Assembly: GCA_046757965.1 (NCBI GenBank)
Contig: JBHHZI010000001.1
Span: 1 to 64,000, forward strand
Direction of reading: 5' to 3'
Source: JBHHZI01 sp046757965
GTDB lineage: Bacteria > Acidobacteriota > Polarisedimenticolia > SMYD01
Length of the DNA: 64,000 nucleotides
A program made the translations under genes and the position numbers. The notes beneath the pieces are model-generated. The model ran no database searches, was not told where the DNA came from, and saw nothing but the letters and a program-made list of their open reading frames with translations. Shown in pieces: positions 45,695 to 55,215 of this stretch (position 1 is the first letter of the stretch; every line of letters begins with the position of its first letter).

Positions 45695-46992
45695 AGCCGA
45701 CGGCGCCCCGGCCCCGGTCGCCCTGGCTGACACGCAACGTCGTCGGTCTGGGGCTGGCCAGCCTGTTCAACGATGTCTCGTCCGAGATGGTGGTGCCGCT
45801 GCTGCCTTTCTTTCTGACGTCGGTTCTCGGCGTGGGGCCGCTGGCCCTGGGCTGGATCGAGGGTGGCGCCGACGCTGTCGCCAGCCTGCTGAAGCTGCTC
45901 TCCGGACGGGTGGCGGACCGTCTCGGGCGTCACCGCCCGCTGGTTCTTGCCGGCTACGCCGTGTCGGTGCTGGCCCGGCCGTTCGTCGCTACCACGACGA
46001 CGGCCGCCCAGGTGCTCGGCGTGCGCCTGGTCGATCGCGCCGGCAAGGGCGTGCGAACCAGTCCGCGGGACGCCCTGCTCGCGCGGTCGGTCAAGCCGGC
46101 ACGACGCGGCAGCGCCTTCGGATTCCACCGGGCGATGGATCATGCGGGCGCGGTGATCGGGCCCCTGATCGCCTTCTCGCTCCTGTCGGCGGGCGGCATG
46201 GCCGTGCGATCCATCTTCTGGTGGTGCGCGCTGCCCGGACTGCTGGCCGTGGTCTGTCTCGCCGTGTTCGTCCGAGACCGGCCCGCCCGTCTCGACGACA
46301 CCGATGACACGCGGCCGACATCTGACGGGCTCCCTCGTGCGGACTCCGAACGCGCACTCACGCCGGCGGGCGAGACCGCCCCGGCTGCGCCGGCTGTCCC
46401 GTCGACGTGGCGGCCGCCGGTCGGGCTGGGCATCCTGCTGGTCCCTCTGGGCCTGTTCAGCCTGGGAAACGCCAGCGATCTGTTTCTCCTGCTGAAGGCC
46501 AGCGAGTCCCGTTCTCCACTGATGACCCTGCCGCTGCTGTGGATGGCGTTCCACGTGGTCAAGTCGGTCTCGTCGGTCATCGGTGGGCGACTCGCTGACC
46601 GGTTCGGCCGGCGGCGCCTCATCGTCTCGGGATGGCTGGTCTACGCCGCGGTCTACGCCGGGTTCGCGCTGACGACGCAGATCGCCATGGTGTGCGCCCT
46701 TTTCATCGTCTATGGCCTCTACCACGGTCTGACCGAGGGAGCGGAGAAGGCCCTGATCGCCGATCTCGCCCCGGCGACACGTCACGGAGCCGCGTTTGGC
46801 TGGTACCACGTCACTCTCGGAGCTGGAGCCCTGGCGGCGAGTGTGCTGTTCGGCGGCCTCTGGCAGGGGTTCGGAAGCGCCACGGCCTTTGCCGCAAGCA
46901 GCGGCCTGGCGCTGGCGGCCGCCGCATGGCTCGGCTTCTCCCCGCGCCACACGATCCGGTCCGGCCCGATGGACTCACCCGGCCTCGGTTGA
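45691..46992 (+). CDS. MFS transporter
   Basis: 433 aa, about twelve transmembrane helices, starting at ATGA over the stop of the kinase gene. The opening NVVGLGLASLFNDVSSEMVV and the loop motif GRVADRLGRHRPLV are typical of a bacterial MFS group often annotated as drug or sugar-phosphate-type exporters. A second A-type motif lies at GGRLADRFGRRRLIVSG. A long hydrophilic loop (about residues 205-240) separates the two halves. The substrate is unknown. Coupling to the damaged kinase gene could lower its translation. Confidence 0.9.
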   Translation: MKPTAPRPRSPWLTRNVVGLGLASLFNDVSSEMVVPLLPFFLTSVLGVGPLALGWIEGGADAVASLLKLLSGRVADRLGRHRPLVLAGYAVSVLARPFVATTTTAAQVLGVRLVDRAGKGVRTSPRDALLARSVKPARRGSAFGFHRAMDHAGAVIGPLIAFSLLSAGGMAVRSIFWWCALPGLLAVVCLAVFVRDRPARLDDTDDTRPTSDGLPRADSERALTPAGETAPAAPAVPSTWRPPVGLGILLVPLGLFSLGNASDLFLLLKASESRSPLMTLPLLWMAFHVVKSVSSVIGGRLADRFGRRRLIVSGWLVYAAVYAGFALTTQIAMVCALFIVYGLYHGLTEGAEKALIADLAPATRHGAAFGWYHVTLGAGALAASVLFGGLWQGFGSATAFAASSGLALAAAAWLGFSPRHTIRSGPMDSPGLG

Positions 46993-47053
46993 TGCCGTGG
47001 ATCGACAACCGGGGCAACGGCCCGCCTCCGGTCAGAGAGTCGACGGGGCGGCC

Positions 47054-47950
47054 TCAGCCAAGCAGATGGCGCAGGGCTTCGTCGAGGCGCGGGTGCCGGA
47101 ACAGATGACCCGCGGCCTCCAGACGGGCAGGTCGAACCCGATGGCTGACCAGCAGCAGGGCGTCGGCCATCTCTCCGAACGCGAGCCGGGCCACGATCGC
47201 GGGCATCGGGAGCATCGCGGGACGCGACAGCACCCGCGCGAGCGTGCGAGAGAATTCCGCGTTGGTCACGGGTGACGGCGAGACGGCATTGATCGGACCG
47301 CTCCACTCCGGTTCGGCCAGCGCCTTCGTGATGACCGTGACGGCGTCGTCGAGCGCGATCCAGCTCATGAACTGACGACCGTTTCCGATCCGACCACCGA
47401 GGCCCAGCCGGAACGGCGGCAGCATGCGCGCCAGAGCGCCGCCGCCGGTGTCGAGGATGACCCCGAACCGCAGGTGGATGACCCGGGCGCCACACGCGCG
47501 GAGCGGCTCGGCGGCCGCCTCCCAGTCCGCGCAAACCGAGGCCAGAAACCCCGAACCGGCCGGATGGGTCTCGTCCAGGACCACATCACCTCGATCCCCG
47601 TAGAAACCCACTGCCGACGCCGCCACGAGGACCGGCGGCGGATGCCGGAGCCGGGCGAGGGCCACACAGAGAAGCCGGGTTCCCTCGACCCGGCTGGCCC
47701 GGATACGCTGCTTCTTGCGCGCCGTCCAGCGTCCCGAGCCGATATTCTCCCCGGCGAGGTGAACCACGGCGTCGAGATCATCGAGGCGATCCAGATCGAC
47801 GGCGCGTGCGGCCGGATCCCAGGACACCGCATCCGGACCGACCGGTCCCGGCGGCCGGACCAGGCGGACCACCCGGTGGCCGTCCCGCCTGAGACCGCCG
47901 GTGAGAGCCGAGCCAACCATGCCGCTGGCCCCGGTCACGAGAATCTTCAC
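47054..47950 (-). CDS. TIGR01777/SDR39U1-type NAD-dependent epimerase-like protein
   Basis: 298 aa with a GTG start and a weak ribosome site. The Rossmann motif is KILVTGASGMVGSALTGGL; the family marker VVHLAGENIGSGRWTARKKQ and the SAVGFYGDRGD segment identify the YfcH/SDR39U1 group. The C-terminal DUF1731-like domain is present (RPAMLPMPAIVARLAFGEMA). The physiological substrate of the family is not established. It is convergent with the MFS gene and divergent from the histidine kinase. Confidence 0.92.
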   Translation of the reverse strand: MKILVTGASGMVGSALTGGLRRDGHRVVRLVRPPGPVGPDAVSWDPAARAVDLDRLDDLDAVVHLAGENIGSGRWTARKKQRIRASRVEGTRLLCVALARLRHPPPVLVAASAVGFYGDRGDVVLDETHPAGSGFLASVCADWEAAAEPLRACGARVIHLRFGVILDTGGGALARMLPPFRLGLGGRIGNGRQFMSWIALDDAVTVITKALAEPEWSGPINAVSPSPVTNAEFSRTLARVLSRPAMLPMPAIVARLAFGEMADALLLVSHRVRPARLEAAGHLFRHPRLDEALRHLLG

Positions 47951-48097
47951 GACCGGAGGATACTCCAGCCGGAGGCGTCACACCCCTTCGTTGCTTGTGA
48001 GACGCCGCGCCGGCCATGTTATGCTCCGGATGACCCTGTCGGGGCACTCCACCCCGGCTGATGGCCCACGCAGATCCGCCCACGAAACGGCGGAAAG

Positions 48098-50059
48098 ATG
48101 TCTCGGAACCATCTCATGACGAACCGTTCAGACAGCGAGCGAGAAGCTCTCTCGCGGGCCATCCTGGATGCCACCGCCGACGGACTGCTGGTCGTGGACG
48201 CTTCCGGCAAGGTCATCCGGTCCAACGCGCGCTTCGCGCGCATGTGGCGGATCCCGGACGACCTTCTCGCCTCGCAGGATGATGACGCCCTTCTGGCCCA
48301 CGTCGTGGACCAGCTTGTCGATCCCCGCTCGTTTCTCGCCAAGGTGGAACAACTCTACGCGTCCCGGAAGATCGACGTCGACACCCTTCACTTCAAGGAC
48401 GGCCGGGTGTTCGAACGATACTCCGCTCCGCTGCTGGTGGCGGACCAGCTCGCCGGGCGGGTCTGGTCCTTCCGCGACCTGACGGAACGATTCCGCTCGC
48501 GGGAGGCGCTCGCGATCAGCGAGGAACGGTTCCGCACTCTCTACAACACGGCTCCCGTGATGATGCACTCCATCAACGCGGACTCGCGCATCGTCGAGGT
48601 CAACAACCACTGGCTCGAGTCAATGGGCTACACCCGGGAGCAGGTGATCGGGCGTACCGCAACCACTTTCGTCACCGAGGAATCGCGAACAATCCTCGAC
48701 ACGGAGGTCCTGCCCCGCTTCTTCCGCGAGGGTCGCACCGACGACTTCCCGGTCCAGATGCTGAGGGCCGATGGCGACATCCTCGACGTTCGACTCACGG
48801 CGCGCGCCGAGTTCGCCCCCGATGGTAGCTTTCACCGTTCGTTCACGGTACTGGTCGACGTCACCGATCGTCTCCGGGCTGAGCGCGAGAAGGAGCAGCT
48901 CCAGGCGCAACTCCAGCAGGCGCAGAAGATGGAGAGCCTGGGTGTTCTGGCCGGTGGCATCGCCCACGATTTCAACAATCTGCTCGTCAGCATCATGGGT
49001 AACGCCGATCTTGCCCTGATGCGGATGGAGGACGGTTCGCCCGGCCGCCGGAACATCGATGAGGTGATGAAAGGCTCCCATCGCGCCGCCGACCTCTGCA
49101 AGCAGATGCTCGCCTACTCCGGCAAGGGGCGATTCCAGCCTCGCGCCCTGAACATCGCCGCGATCATCGAGGAGATGACTCATCTGCTCGAGGTCTCGAT
49201 CTCGAAGAGGGCCCGGATCGTCTGCGATTTCGCGCCAGATCTCCCGGCCGTGGAGGCGGATGCCACACAGCTCCGGCAGGTGGTCATGAACCTGATCACG
49301 AACGCATCGGATGCGATGGAGGACAACGCGGGGATCATCAACCTGGCCACCGGAACGGTGCATTGCGACCGGAGTTATCTCAGCAGGCTACTCGTCAATG
49401 AGGAGCTCATCCCGGGAGATTATGTGTTTCTGGAGGTGACCGATTCGGGCAAGGGGATGGACGAACACACTCGCCAGCGCATATTCGACCCGTTCTTCAC
49501 CACGAAGGCGACCGGTCGAGGCCTCGGGCTCGCCGCCACCCTGGGCATCGTCCGGGCCCACCACGGCACCATCAAGGTGTACAGCGAGCCGGGCCATGGC
49601 ACGACATTCAAGGTTCTTCTTCCCGCCTCCCGGTCCAGGGCAGAGCAGGCGGACCGGGTGCCGCCGGCGAGCCGGTCTCGGCGGCTCTCCGGCACGGCGC
49701 TGGTCGTGGATGATGAGCCGGCCGTCCGCGATCTGGCCCGGCAGGTCCTCGAGCATGCAGGGCTGGATGTGATCGAGGCCGCCAGCGGGGAGCGGGCCAT
49801 CGAGATCGTGCGCGAACGATCCCCGGCGATCTCCATCGTCGTGCTCGACATGACGATGCCCGGTCTCGACGGAGAGCAGACCTTCCGACGGCTGCGGACC
49901 ATTCGGGGAGATCTCCGCGTCGTCCTCAGCAGTGGATACAACGCCCAGGCAGCAACCAGCCGCTTCGTCGGCAAGGGACTGGCCGGATTCGTCCACAAAC
50001 CGTACCGGGCGGCGGATCTGATCGACGCCGTGGCCGACGCACTCGCGTCCCGTCACTGA
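48098..50059 (+). CDS. Hybrid sensor histidine kinase (PAS-PAS-HisKA-HATPase-REC)
   Basis: 653 aa, soluble. Two PAS domains occupy about residues 20-135 and 145-265. The H-box is VLAGGIAHDFNNLLVSIMGN with the phosphorylated His. N (NLITNASDAM), G1 (DSGKGMD) and G2 (GRGLGLA) boxes form the ATPase. The C-terminal receiver has VVDDEP, phosphoacceptor Asp in VVLDMTMPGLDG and HKPYRA. This is the HisKA-type hybrid kinase using cytosolic PAS sensing; the signal is unknown. Starts at 48098 and 48116 are both possible. Its end overlaps the convergent cyanophycinase by 7 bases. Confidence 0.93.
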   Translation: MSRNHLMTNRSDSEREALSRAILDATADGLLVVDASGKVIRSNARFARMWRIPDDLLASQDDDALLAHVVDQLVDPRSFLAKVEQLYASRKIDVDTLHFKDGRVFERYSAPLLVADQLAGRVWSFRDLTERFRSREALAISEERFRTLYNTAPVMMHSINADSRIVEVNNHWLESMGYTREQVIGRTATTFVTEESRTILDTEVLPRFFREGRTDDFPVQMLRADGDILDVRLTARAEFAPDGSFHRSFTVLVDVTDRLRAEREKEQLQAQLQQAQKMESLGVLAGGIAHDFNNLLVSIMGNADLALMRMEDGSPGRRNIDEVMKGSHRAADLCKQMLAYSGKGRFQPRALNIAAIIEEMTHLLEVSISKRARIVCDFAPDLPAVEADATQLRQVVMNLITNASDAMEDNAGIINLATGTVHCDRSYLSRLLVNEELIPGDYVFLEVTDSGKGMDEHTRQRIFDPFFTTKATGRGLGLAATLGIVRAHHGTIKVYSEPGHGTTFKVLLPASRSRAEQADRVPPASRSRRLSGTALVVDDEPAVRDLARQVLEHAGLDVIEAASGERAIEIVRERSPAISIVVLDMTMPGLDGEQTFRRLRTIRGDLRVVLSSGYNAQAATSRFVGKGLAGFVHKPYRAADLIDAVADALASRH

Positions 50060-50928
50060 TTCCCGGCAGCCGGGTCGAATCGATGCGCGTGTGCCAGCGC
50101 TCGGCGGGCGGCGAGATCGAGCACCTCGCCTGGCGCCAGCTCGAAGTAGGGGTGGGCCTCGTCCTTGGCGAAGCGCGCGTGGTCATAGACGAGAACCCGA
50201 CTCGAGCCGATCACCTCTGCCCGGTCTCCGTCGACGACGAGGGCCGTATCCTCATCGATACCGAGACCGAGGAGTTCCGGGTGGGCCTCAATGACCGGAA
50301 GCAGATCATCCTGACGGTCCCGGGCGATGACATGCTGGTCAATGGCCACGCCGTGCAGAAAACCGAACCCCGCCTCGTGGCCCGGCGCCATCATGATGGT
50401 GTTCCCCTCGGGGGCGCCGCGCACCAGATACGACCCCTGGATCGTCGCGCCGGCCGACGACCCGCCGATCACACCACCGCGGTCGAGAACGGCGTGGAAC
50501 GCCTCCTCGGTGCTCGTCCCGGCATAGGCATCGACAAGACGCCACTGCCGGCCGCCGCCGAACCACACGCCCCGGGCCCGGTCGATGGGCGCGACGAACT
50601 CGACGGTGTCGGCCCGCTCCCGGTCCCGCGTGTGCAGCACCGACACGTCACGGAACCCGGCGTCATGAAACGGCCGCGCGAACTCCTCCACTCGGTCGTC
50701 CAGGTCACCTTCCAGTGCCGTGGGAACCACGACGATCGGAGCGCCCGGACCGCCGGCCAGTTCCATGAAGCGCTTCAGAATCTCCGGGCTGCGCATGCCG
50801 CCCCCGACGATGACCAGGTGGCCGTGTGCCGGCCCGACCCGAGGCGCCGGCGCCGCGACACCGGGCGGTTCGACAGCGGCAACGAGCAACACCAGGATGA
50901 CGATGGCTCGCGCATGGCGGCGGTTCAT
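50053..50928 (-). CDS. Secreted cyanophycinase (peptidase S51)
   Basis: About 291 aa from the ATG at 50928, which opens a signal peptide (RAIVILVLLVAAVEPPGVAA). A longer GTG start at 50988 overlaps the stop of the upstream gene. Family features: GHLVIVGGGMRSPEI, VWFGGGRQWRLVDAY and the nucleophile loop VIGGSSAGATIQGS, where Ser is catalytic. Cyanophycinase cleaves cyanophycin into beta-Asp-Arg dipeptides; the signal peptide suggests the extracellular CphE type that feeds on polymer from other cells. It follows P5C dehydrogenase closely, in keeping with arginine/proline use. Confidence 0.88.
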   Translation of the reverse strand: MNRRHARAIVILVLLVAAVEPPGVAAPAPRVGPAHGHLVIVGGGMRSPEILKRFMELAGGPGAPIVVVPTALEGDLDDRVEEFARPFHDAGFRDVSVLHTRDRERADTVEFVAPIDRARGVWFGGGRQWRLVDAYAGTSTEEAFHAVLDRGGVIGGSSAGATIQGSYLVRGAPEGNTIMMAPGHEAGFGFLHGVAIDQHVIARDRQDDLLPVIEAHPELLGLGIDEDTALVVDGDRAEVIGSSRVLVYDHARFAKDEAHPYFELAPGEVLDLAARRALAHAHRFDPAAGNQ

Positions 50929-50980
50929 GGCCGCGATCCGACTTCCGGCCGGCCCACACACGCCCCGCGCCTCGGACCGG

Positions 50981-52615
50981 TCACTCACCGGGTGCCATGA
51001 AGGGATACACCACCGAGGTCGGCGGAACGAAGGTTTCCTTGATGGAACGGGGACTGACCCAGCGAACGAGGTTCAGGTAGCTGCCGGCCTTGTCATTGGT
51101 TCCGGATGCCCGGCTCCCCCCGAACGGCTGCTGGCCCACCACCGCGCCGGTCGGCTTGTCATTGATATAGAAGTTGCCCGCCGTGTTGACCAGGGCATCC
51201 CGGATCTTGCGGATGGCGGCACGGTCCTGTGCGAACACCGCCCCGGTCAGACCGTAGGTCGAACCGGAATCACAGATCGACAGCGCCCGATCGAGATCGG
51301 CGTCCCTGTAGACATGGATGGTCAGGACCGGGCCGAAGATCTCTTCCCGGAGCAGCTTGAAGTCCGGCCTGCGCGCCAGGATCACCGTTGGCTCGATGAA
51401 GTAGCCCCGGCGGGCGTCACACTTTCCTCCGATCAGGATACGCGCCTCGTCAGAACGTGACGCGTACTGGATGGCACGCTTGATCGAATCGAACGCATTG
51501 CGATCGATGACGGCATTGACGAAATGGGTGAAGTCCGCCGGATCACCCATGGACAGCCTGGCGGTCTCGGCGAGAAGCCGTCGCTCGACCCGCGGCCAGA
51601 TGGAGCGGGGAATGAAGGCACGAGAGGCCGCGGAACATTTCTGCCCCTGGTATTCAAATGCACCGCGCACCAGCGCCGTGACCAGCGCCGGAACGGATGC
51701 CGACCGGTGCGCGAAGACGAAGTCCTTTCCCCCGGTCTCCCCCACGATACGCGGATACGACCGGTATCTTCTGATGTTGCGGCCCACCGTCTCCCACATC
51801 CCCTGGAATACCTCCGTGGAGCCAGTGAAGTGGATGCCCGCCAGGTCGGGGCTCGCCAGCGCCGGGTCGCCGACCTCCCCGCCCGATCCCGGGACCATGT
51901 TGATGACCCCGGGCGGCAACCCCGCCTCCTCGAGCAGATCCATGAGATGGTGCGCGGTATACACGGCCGTGGACGCCGGCTTCCAGAGAACGACGTTGCC
52001 CATCATGGCCGGGGCCGTCGGCAGATTGCCCGCAATGCTGGTGAAGTTGAACGGCGTGACGGCGAACACGAATCCTTCCAGTGGCCGATGCTCCATCATG
52101 TTCCAGCAACCGGGCGAGGAGTCCGGTTGCTCGTCGTAGATCCTTTCCATGTACTCGGCGTTGAACCGCCAGAAGTCGATCAGCTCACAGGCGGCATCGA
52201 TCTCGGCCTGGTGGACATTCTTCGACTGGGACAGCATCGTCGCGGCGTTGAGCACCTGCCGGTGCCGCCCGGCCAGCAACTCCGCTGCCTTGAGGAAGAT
52301 GGCGGCGCGGTCCGACCACGGCATGGCAGCCCACCGCGGACGCGCCTCCAGCGCCGCGCGGATCGCCCGGTCCACCTCCTTCTTCCGACAGCGGTGCCAG
52401 GTGGCGAGAACGTGAGCATGGTCGTGGGGCATCACCGCCTTCGCCAGCCGGCGCGTTCGCACCTTCCGGCCGCCGATACGCGCCGGAATATCGATGGTCT
52501 TGTTTGACAGACGGTTCAACTGCTGCCGGATCTCGCGGCGCTCCGGGCTCCCGGGAGCGAATTCCAGAACCGGTTCGTTGTACGGGGCGGGAACGGTCAA
52601 CGCGCCGTTGGACAT
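50981..52615 (-). CDS. pruA: L-glutamate gamma-semialdehyde (P5C) dehydrogenase
   Basis: 544-aa NAD-dependent enzyme oxidising glutamate semialdehyde (from P5C) to glutamate, the last step of proline and arginine breakdown. GGAGAG precedes the ATG. The catalytic Cys is in FEYQGQKCSAASRAF and the Glu in RIVGETGGKDFVF; NAD-binding HFTGSTEVFQ is present. The length and the LNRLSNKTIDIP opening fit the stand-alone eukaryotic/Deinococcus-type P5CDH group rather than bifunctional PutA. The cyanophycinase gene follows, overlapping or nearly touching, and supports a role in using arginine-rich polymer. Confidence 0.94.
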   Translation of the reverse strand: MSNGALTVPAPYNEPVLEFAPGSPERREIRQQLNRLSNKTIDIPARIGGRKVRTRRLAKAVMPHDHAHVLATWHRCRKKEVDRAIRAALEARPRWAAMPWSDRAAIFLKAAELLAGRHRQVLNAATMLSQSKNVHQAEIDAACELIDFWRFNAEYMERIYDEQPDSSPGCWNMMEHRPLEGFVFAVTPFNFTSIAGNLPTAPAMMGNVVLWKPASTAVYTAHHLMDLLEEAGLPPGVINMVPGSGGEVGDPALASPDLAGIHFTGSTEVFQGMWETVGRNIRRYRSYPRIVGETGGKDFVFAHRSASVPALVTALVRGAFEYQGQKCSAASRAFIPRSIWPRVERRLLAETARLSMGDPADFTHFVNAVIDRNAFDSIKRAIQYASRSDEARILIGGKCDARRGYFIEPTVILARRPDFKLLREEIFGPVLTIHVYRDADLDRALSICDSGSTYGLTGAVFAQDRAAIRKIRDALVNTAGNFYINDKPTGAVVGQQPFGGSRASGTNDKAGSYLNLVRWVSPRSIKETFVPPTSVVYPFMAPGE

Positions 52616-52764
52616 GGACGCTCTCCTCGCATTGGATGTCGATGTCTTGTGCCGGGCGGGTCATTCTAGCAGGCGGAGCCGTGCGCGGGACCTGACCGTG
52701 CGCCTTGCGGCACAGATGGGAGCTCACGGTCTGGAAGCGACCACGGCGCCCTGAGGCAGATCGA

Positions 52765-53277
52765 TCAGTGTTTTCTGCGATACAGCCCGTCGAAGACCGT
52801 GTGCCATGTCTTGCCGGCGTCCGCTGACTCTTCCCAGTGCTGGCGAATGGTACCGTCCTCCTTGCTGGACCATGTGATGCGGTCGCGCGCCCCCTTGCCG
52901 TCGCGGCCGGGGGAATCGCCGGAGAGGATCATCTTGCCGTCGTGGAATCCACCGCTGAGATCGAGCGTCGTGCCGTTGCGCCAGACCCAGAACTGGTGCC
53001 ACTTCCCGGTGGAAGGATTGAAGAAGTTCAAGCTGGTCCCGGCACTTCCCTGACTGCCGACCCATTTTTCCTGCAGAACACACCCGTCCAGGATCGGTGT
53101 GATGCTGTTGGTGCCCGCCTGCTTGTCGCCGGCGAATACGTTCAACTCTCCGACCCAGAAATCGAACTGATGAGATCTCTCATCCGCACATGGTGTCGCC
53201 ACCCGGGTTGCCGCAGGAACCTGTGAGAGGAGCAGCATCGCCCCCGCCAGCACATACCCTCCTGAAGAAACACGCAT
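52765..53277 (-). CDS. Secreted DUF1579-like protein
   Basis: 170 aa from the ATG at 53277, which has GGAGGAG upstream and a signal peptide (GGYVLAGAMLLLSQVPAAT). The frame is open for 60 more bases upstream without support. The body HQFDFWVGELNVFAGDKQ ... CVLQEKWVGSQGSAGTSLNF ... GKWHQFWVWRNG matches the small lipocalin-like DUF1579 group often exported in Acidobacteriota-type genomes. The ligand is unknown. It ends about 150 bases from the P5C dehydrogenase start and points the same way. Confidence 0.8.
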   Translation of the reverse strand: MRVSSGGYVLAGAMLLLSQVPAATRVATPCADERSHQFDFWVGELNVFAGDKQAGTNSITPILDGCVLQEKWVGSQGSAGTSLNFFNPSTGKWHQFWVWRNGTTLDLSGGFHDGKMILSGDSPGRDGKGARDRITWSSKEDGTIRQHWEESADAGKTWHTVFDGLYRRKH

Positions 53278-53546
53278 GATCTCCTCCGGTTCGGAACCGC
53301 GTTCGACCCAGGCTACCCCTCGCGAGTCGCGCGTCAAGGGATCTGCGTCCGTCGGCTGCGGTGCCCACGCCCCGACGGCAGCCGGGCCTCGAGACCGGTT
53401 TCGCCACTCTCACACCTGCCCCTGACGTGGCGCGCGGCCTCTCCAGACGGATGGTTGTGGCCTGCCAGGTCGCCCGGTATAGTGCGGCGAACCGGGTTAC
53501 GATCCCCGCTCGCCGCGCACCAGAAACCGCGCGTCAGGAGGTGGCA

Positions 53547-53739
53547 ATGATTGCGCTCACGTCACTTGTGCTTCCCATCCTGCTGTCCGCCGTACTCGTC
53601 TTCGTGGTCAGCTCGATCATTCACATGGTGCTGCCCTACCACCGGGGAGACTTCAGTCAGCTCCCCGCGGAGGACGACCCTGAAGCTCACCTTCGACGGC
53701 CTGCTCACCGGCGGAACGTTCGGCTGGCTCTGGCCCTGA
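53547..53739 (+). pseudogene. Internally deleted remnant of a small membrane protein
   Basis: The ATG at 53547 has a perfect AGGAGG site. MIALTSLVLPILLSAVLVFV, then SSIIHMVLPYHRGDFSQLP, is the start of a membrane-protein family of roughly 170-200 aa. After AEDDP the sequence jumps, in a different frame, to the family's usual C-terminal end (LKLTFDGLLTGGTFGWLWP, stop at 53739). About 100 residues are missing, and the frame is shifted at the join. As sequenced it reads on to an unrelated tail ending at 53747. Confidence 0.65.
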
Positions 53740-53812
53740 GCCGCTGACCTTCCGGGACCCCGTCGCGGGTCACCCGGTCGAGGCGACCCTCACCCATCGG
53801 GGATCATCGTTC

Positions 53813-55189
53813 GTGCCCATCGGGGAGATATCGTCAGGTCGTCGTCCGGCGGAAGTCTTCCGGACGAACGACCTGGGCGCCGGCGCCGGCCCGGCGATCG
53901 GGCCGGAGCGTGGATTGCATGGAGGTCTCGCCGGCCTGAAGGCCCGAGAAGAGGAGGACAGCATTCGCGACCAGCTCGCGGCCCTGCGTATCGACCGTTC
54001 GGATGACGCCGCCCACCGGCGCCACCGGCGGTCCGCGGTCTGGATCGCGCTCCTGCTGATTCTGATAGCCGCTGTCGCCCTCGTGACATGGCGATGGCGT
54101 GCGACCCCGATGGCCGAGGTGCGCGTGGTGCCGGTTCGCACCAGCAACACCGTCCCGACACGCGCCACTGTTCTCAACGCTTCCGGGTACGTCACCGCCC
54201 GGCGTCGCGCCACGGTGTCGGCGAAGCTCACGGGCAAGCTGGTGGATGTATCGGTCGAGGAGGGCGTGCCGGTGGTCGCCGGGCAGATCCTGGCCCGGCT
54301 GGACGACTCTCTTCACCGGGCCAATCTGGACCTGGCCCGGGCGAGGCTGAGCACGGCCCGCCGAACCGTCATCGAGAGCACGTCGCGACGTCAACTGGCA
54401 GATCTCACCTACGAACGATCGGTCCGCCTGGCCACGGACGGGATCATCGGCCAGGCGGACCTCGACGAGAGCCGCACGGAACGTGAGGCCCTCTCCGCGC
54501 GTGAGGCCCGCGACCGGGACCAGGTCAAGGTGGCCGAGCGGGAGGTTGCCGTCCGCGAAGCACAGATGAAGGAGACCATCGTCCGGGCTCCGTTCGACGG
54601 CATCGTGATATCGAAGGACGCGCAGGAGGGTGAGATGGTCTCGCCGATCTCCGCCGGCGGCGGATTCACGCGGACAGGCATCTGCACCCTGGTGGACATG
54701 AACTCGCTGGAGATCGAGGTCGACGTCAACGAGGCGTACATCGCCCGTGTCAAGCGGCGGCAACCGGTCGAGGCGATTCTCGACGCCTATCCCGAGTGGA
54801 AGATCCCGGCGCACGTGATCACCACGATTCCGGCGGCTGACCGCCAGAAGGCCACGGTTCTGGTCCGGATCGGGTTCGACGCGCTGGACTCTCGCATTCT
54901 GCCCGACATGGGGGTCAAGGTGGCGTTTCGGGAATCCGGCGCGAGGAGTTCCGAGGCAGTCACGGCCGGGTTCACCATTCCGCGGGACGCGATCCGTCAT
55001 GTGAAGGATCACGACGTCGTGTTCGTCTATGTCGCCGGACATGTCGAACTCCGACCTGTCCGTATCGGATCGAGAGGTGAGGAGAGTTCCGAGGTCCTTG
55101 CGGGGCTGGTGTCCGGCGATCTCGTCGTGGTCGACGGACCGGAATCTCTCTCGGACGGTGAACCTGTCCGGCTACGTCCCGTAGAATGA
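53813..55189 (+). CDS. HlyD-family periplasmic adaptor of an ABC exporter
   Basis: 458 aa from a GTG at 53813. An unusual hydrophilic N-terminal part of about 75 residues precedes the membrane anchor (SAVWIALLLILIAAVALVTW). The lipoyl-type hairpin is clear: ATVSAKLTGKLVDVSVEEGV and ETIVRAPFDGIVISKDAQEG flank a coiled-coil arm (TARRTVIESTSRRQLADLTY ...). The beta-barrel and membrane-proximal domains follow. It is the adaptor of a MacA/DevB-like tripartite exporter; the ATPase and two permeases come next. The start is uncertain because the ribosome site is weak. Confidence 0.88.
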   Translation: MPIGEISSGRRPAEVFRTNDLGAGAGPAIGPERGLHGGLAGLKAREEEDSIRDQLAALRIDRSDDAAHRRHRRSAVWIALLLILIAAVALVTWRWRATPMAEVRVVPVRTSNTVPTRATVLNASGYVTARRRATVSAKLTGKLVDVSVEEGVPVVAGQILARLDDSLHRANLDLARARLSTARRTVIESTSRRQLADLTYERSVRLATDGIIGQADLDESRTEREALSAREARDRDQVKVAEREVAVREAQMKETIVRAPFDGIVISKDAQEGEMVSPISAGGGFTRTGICTLVDMNSLEIEVDVNEAYIARVKRRQPVEAILDAYPEWKIPAHVITTIPAADRQKATVLVRIGFDALDSRILPDMGVKVAFRESGARSSEAVTAGFTIPRDAIRHVKDHDVVFVYVAGHVELRPVRIGSRGEESSEVLAGLVSGDLVVVDGPESLSDGEPVRLRPVE

Positions 55190-55215
55190 GAAAGACTGGC
55201 GGGAGGATCCAAACG

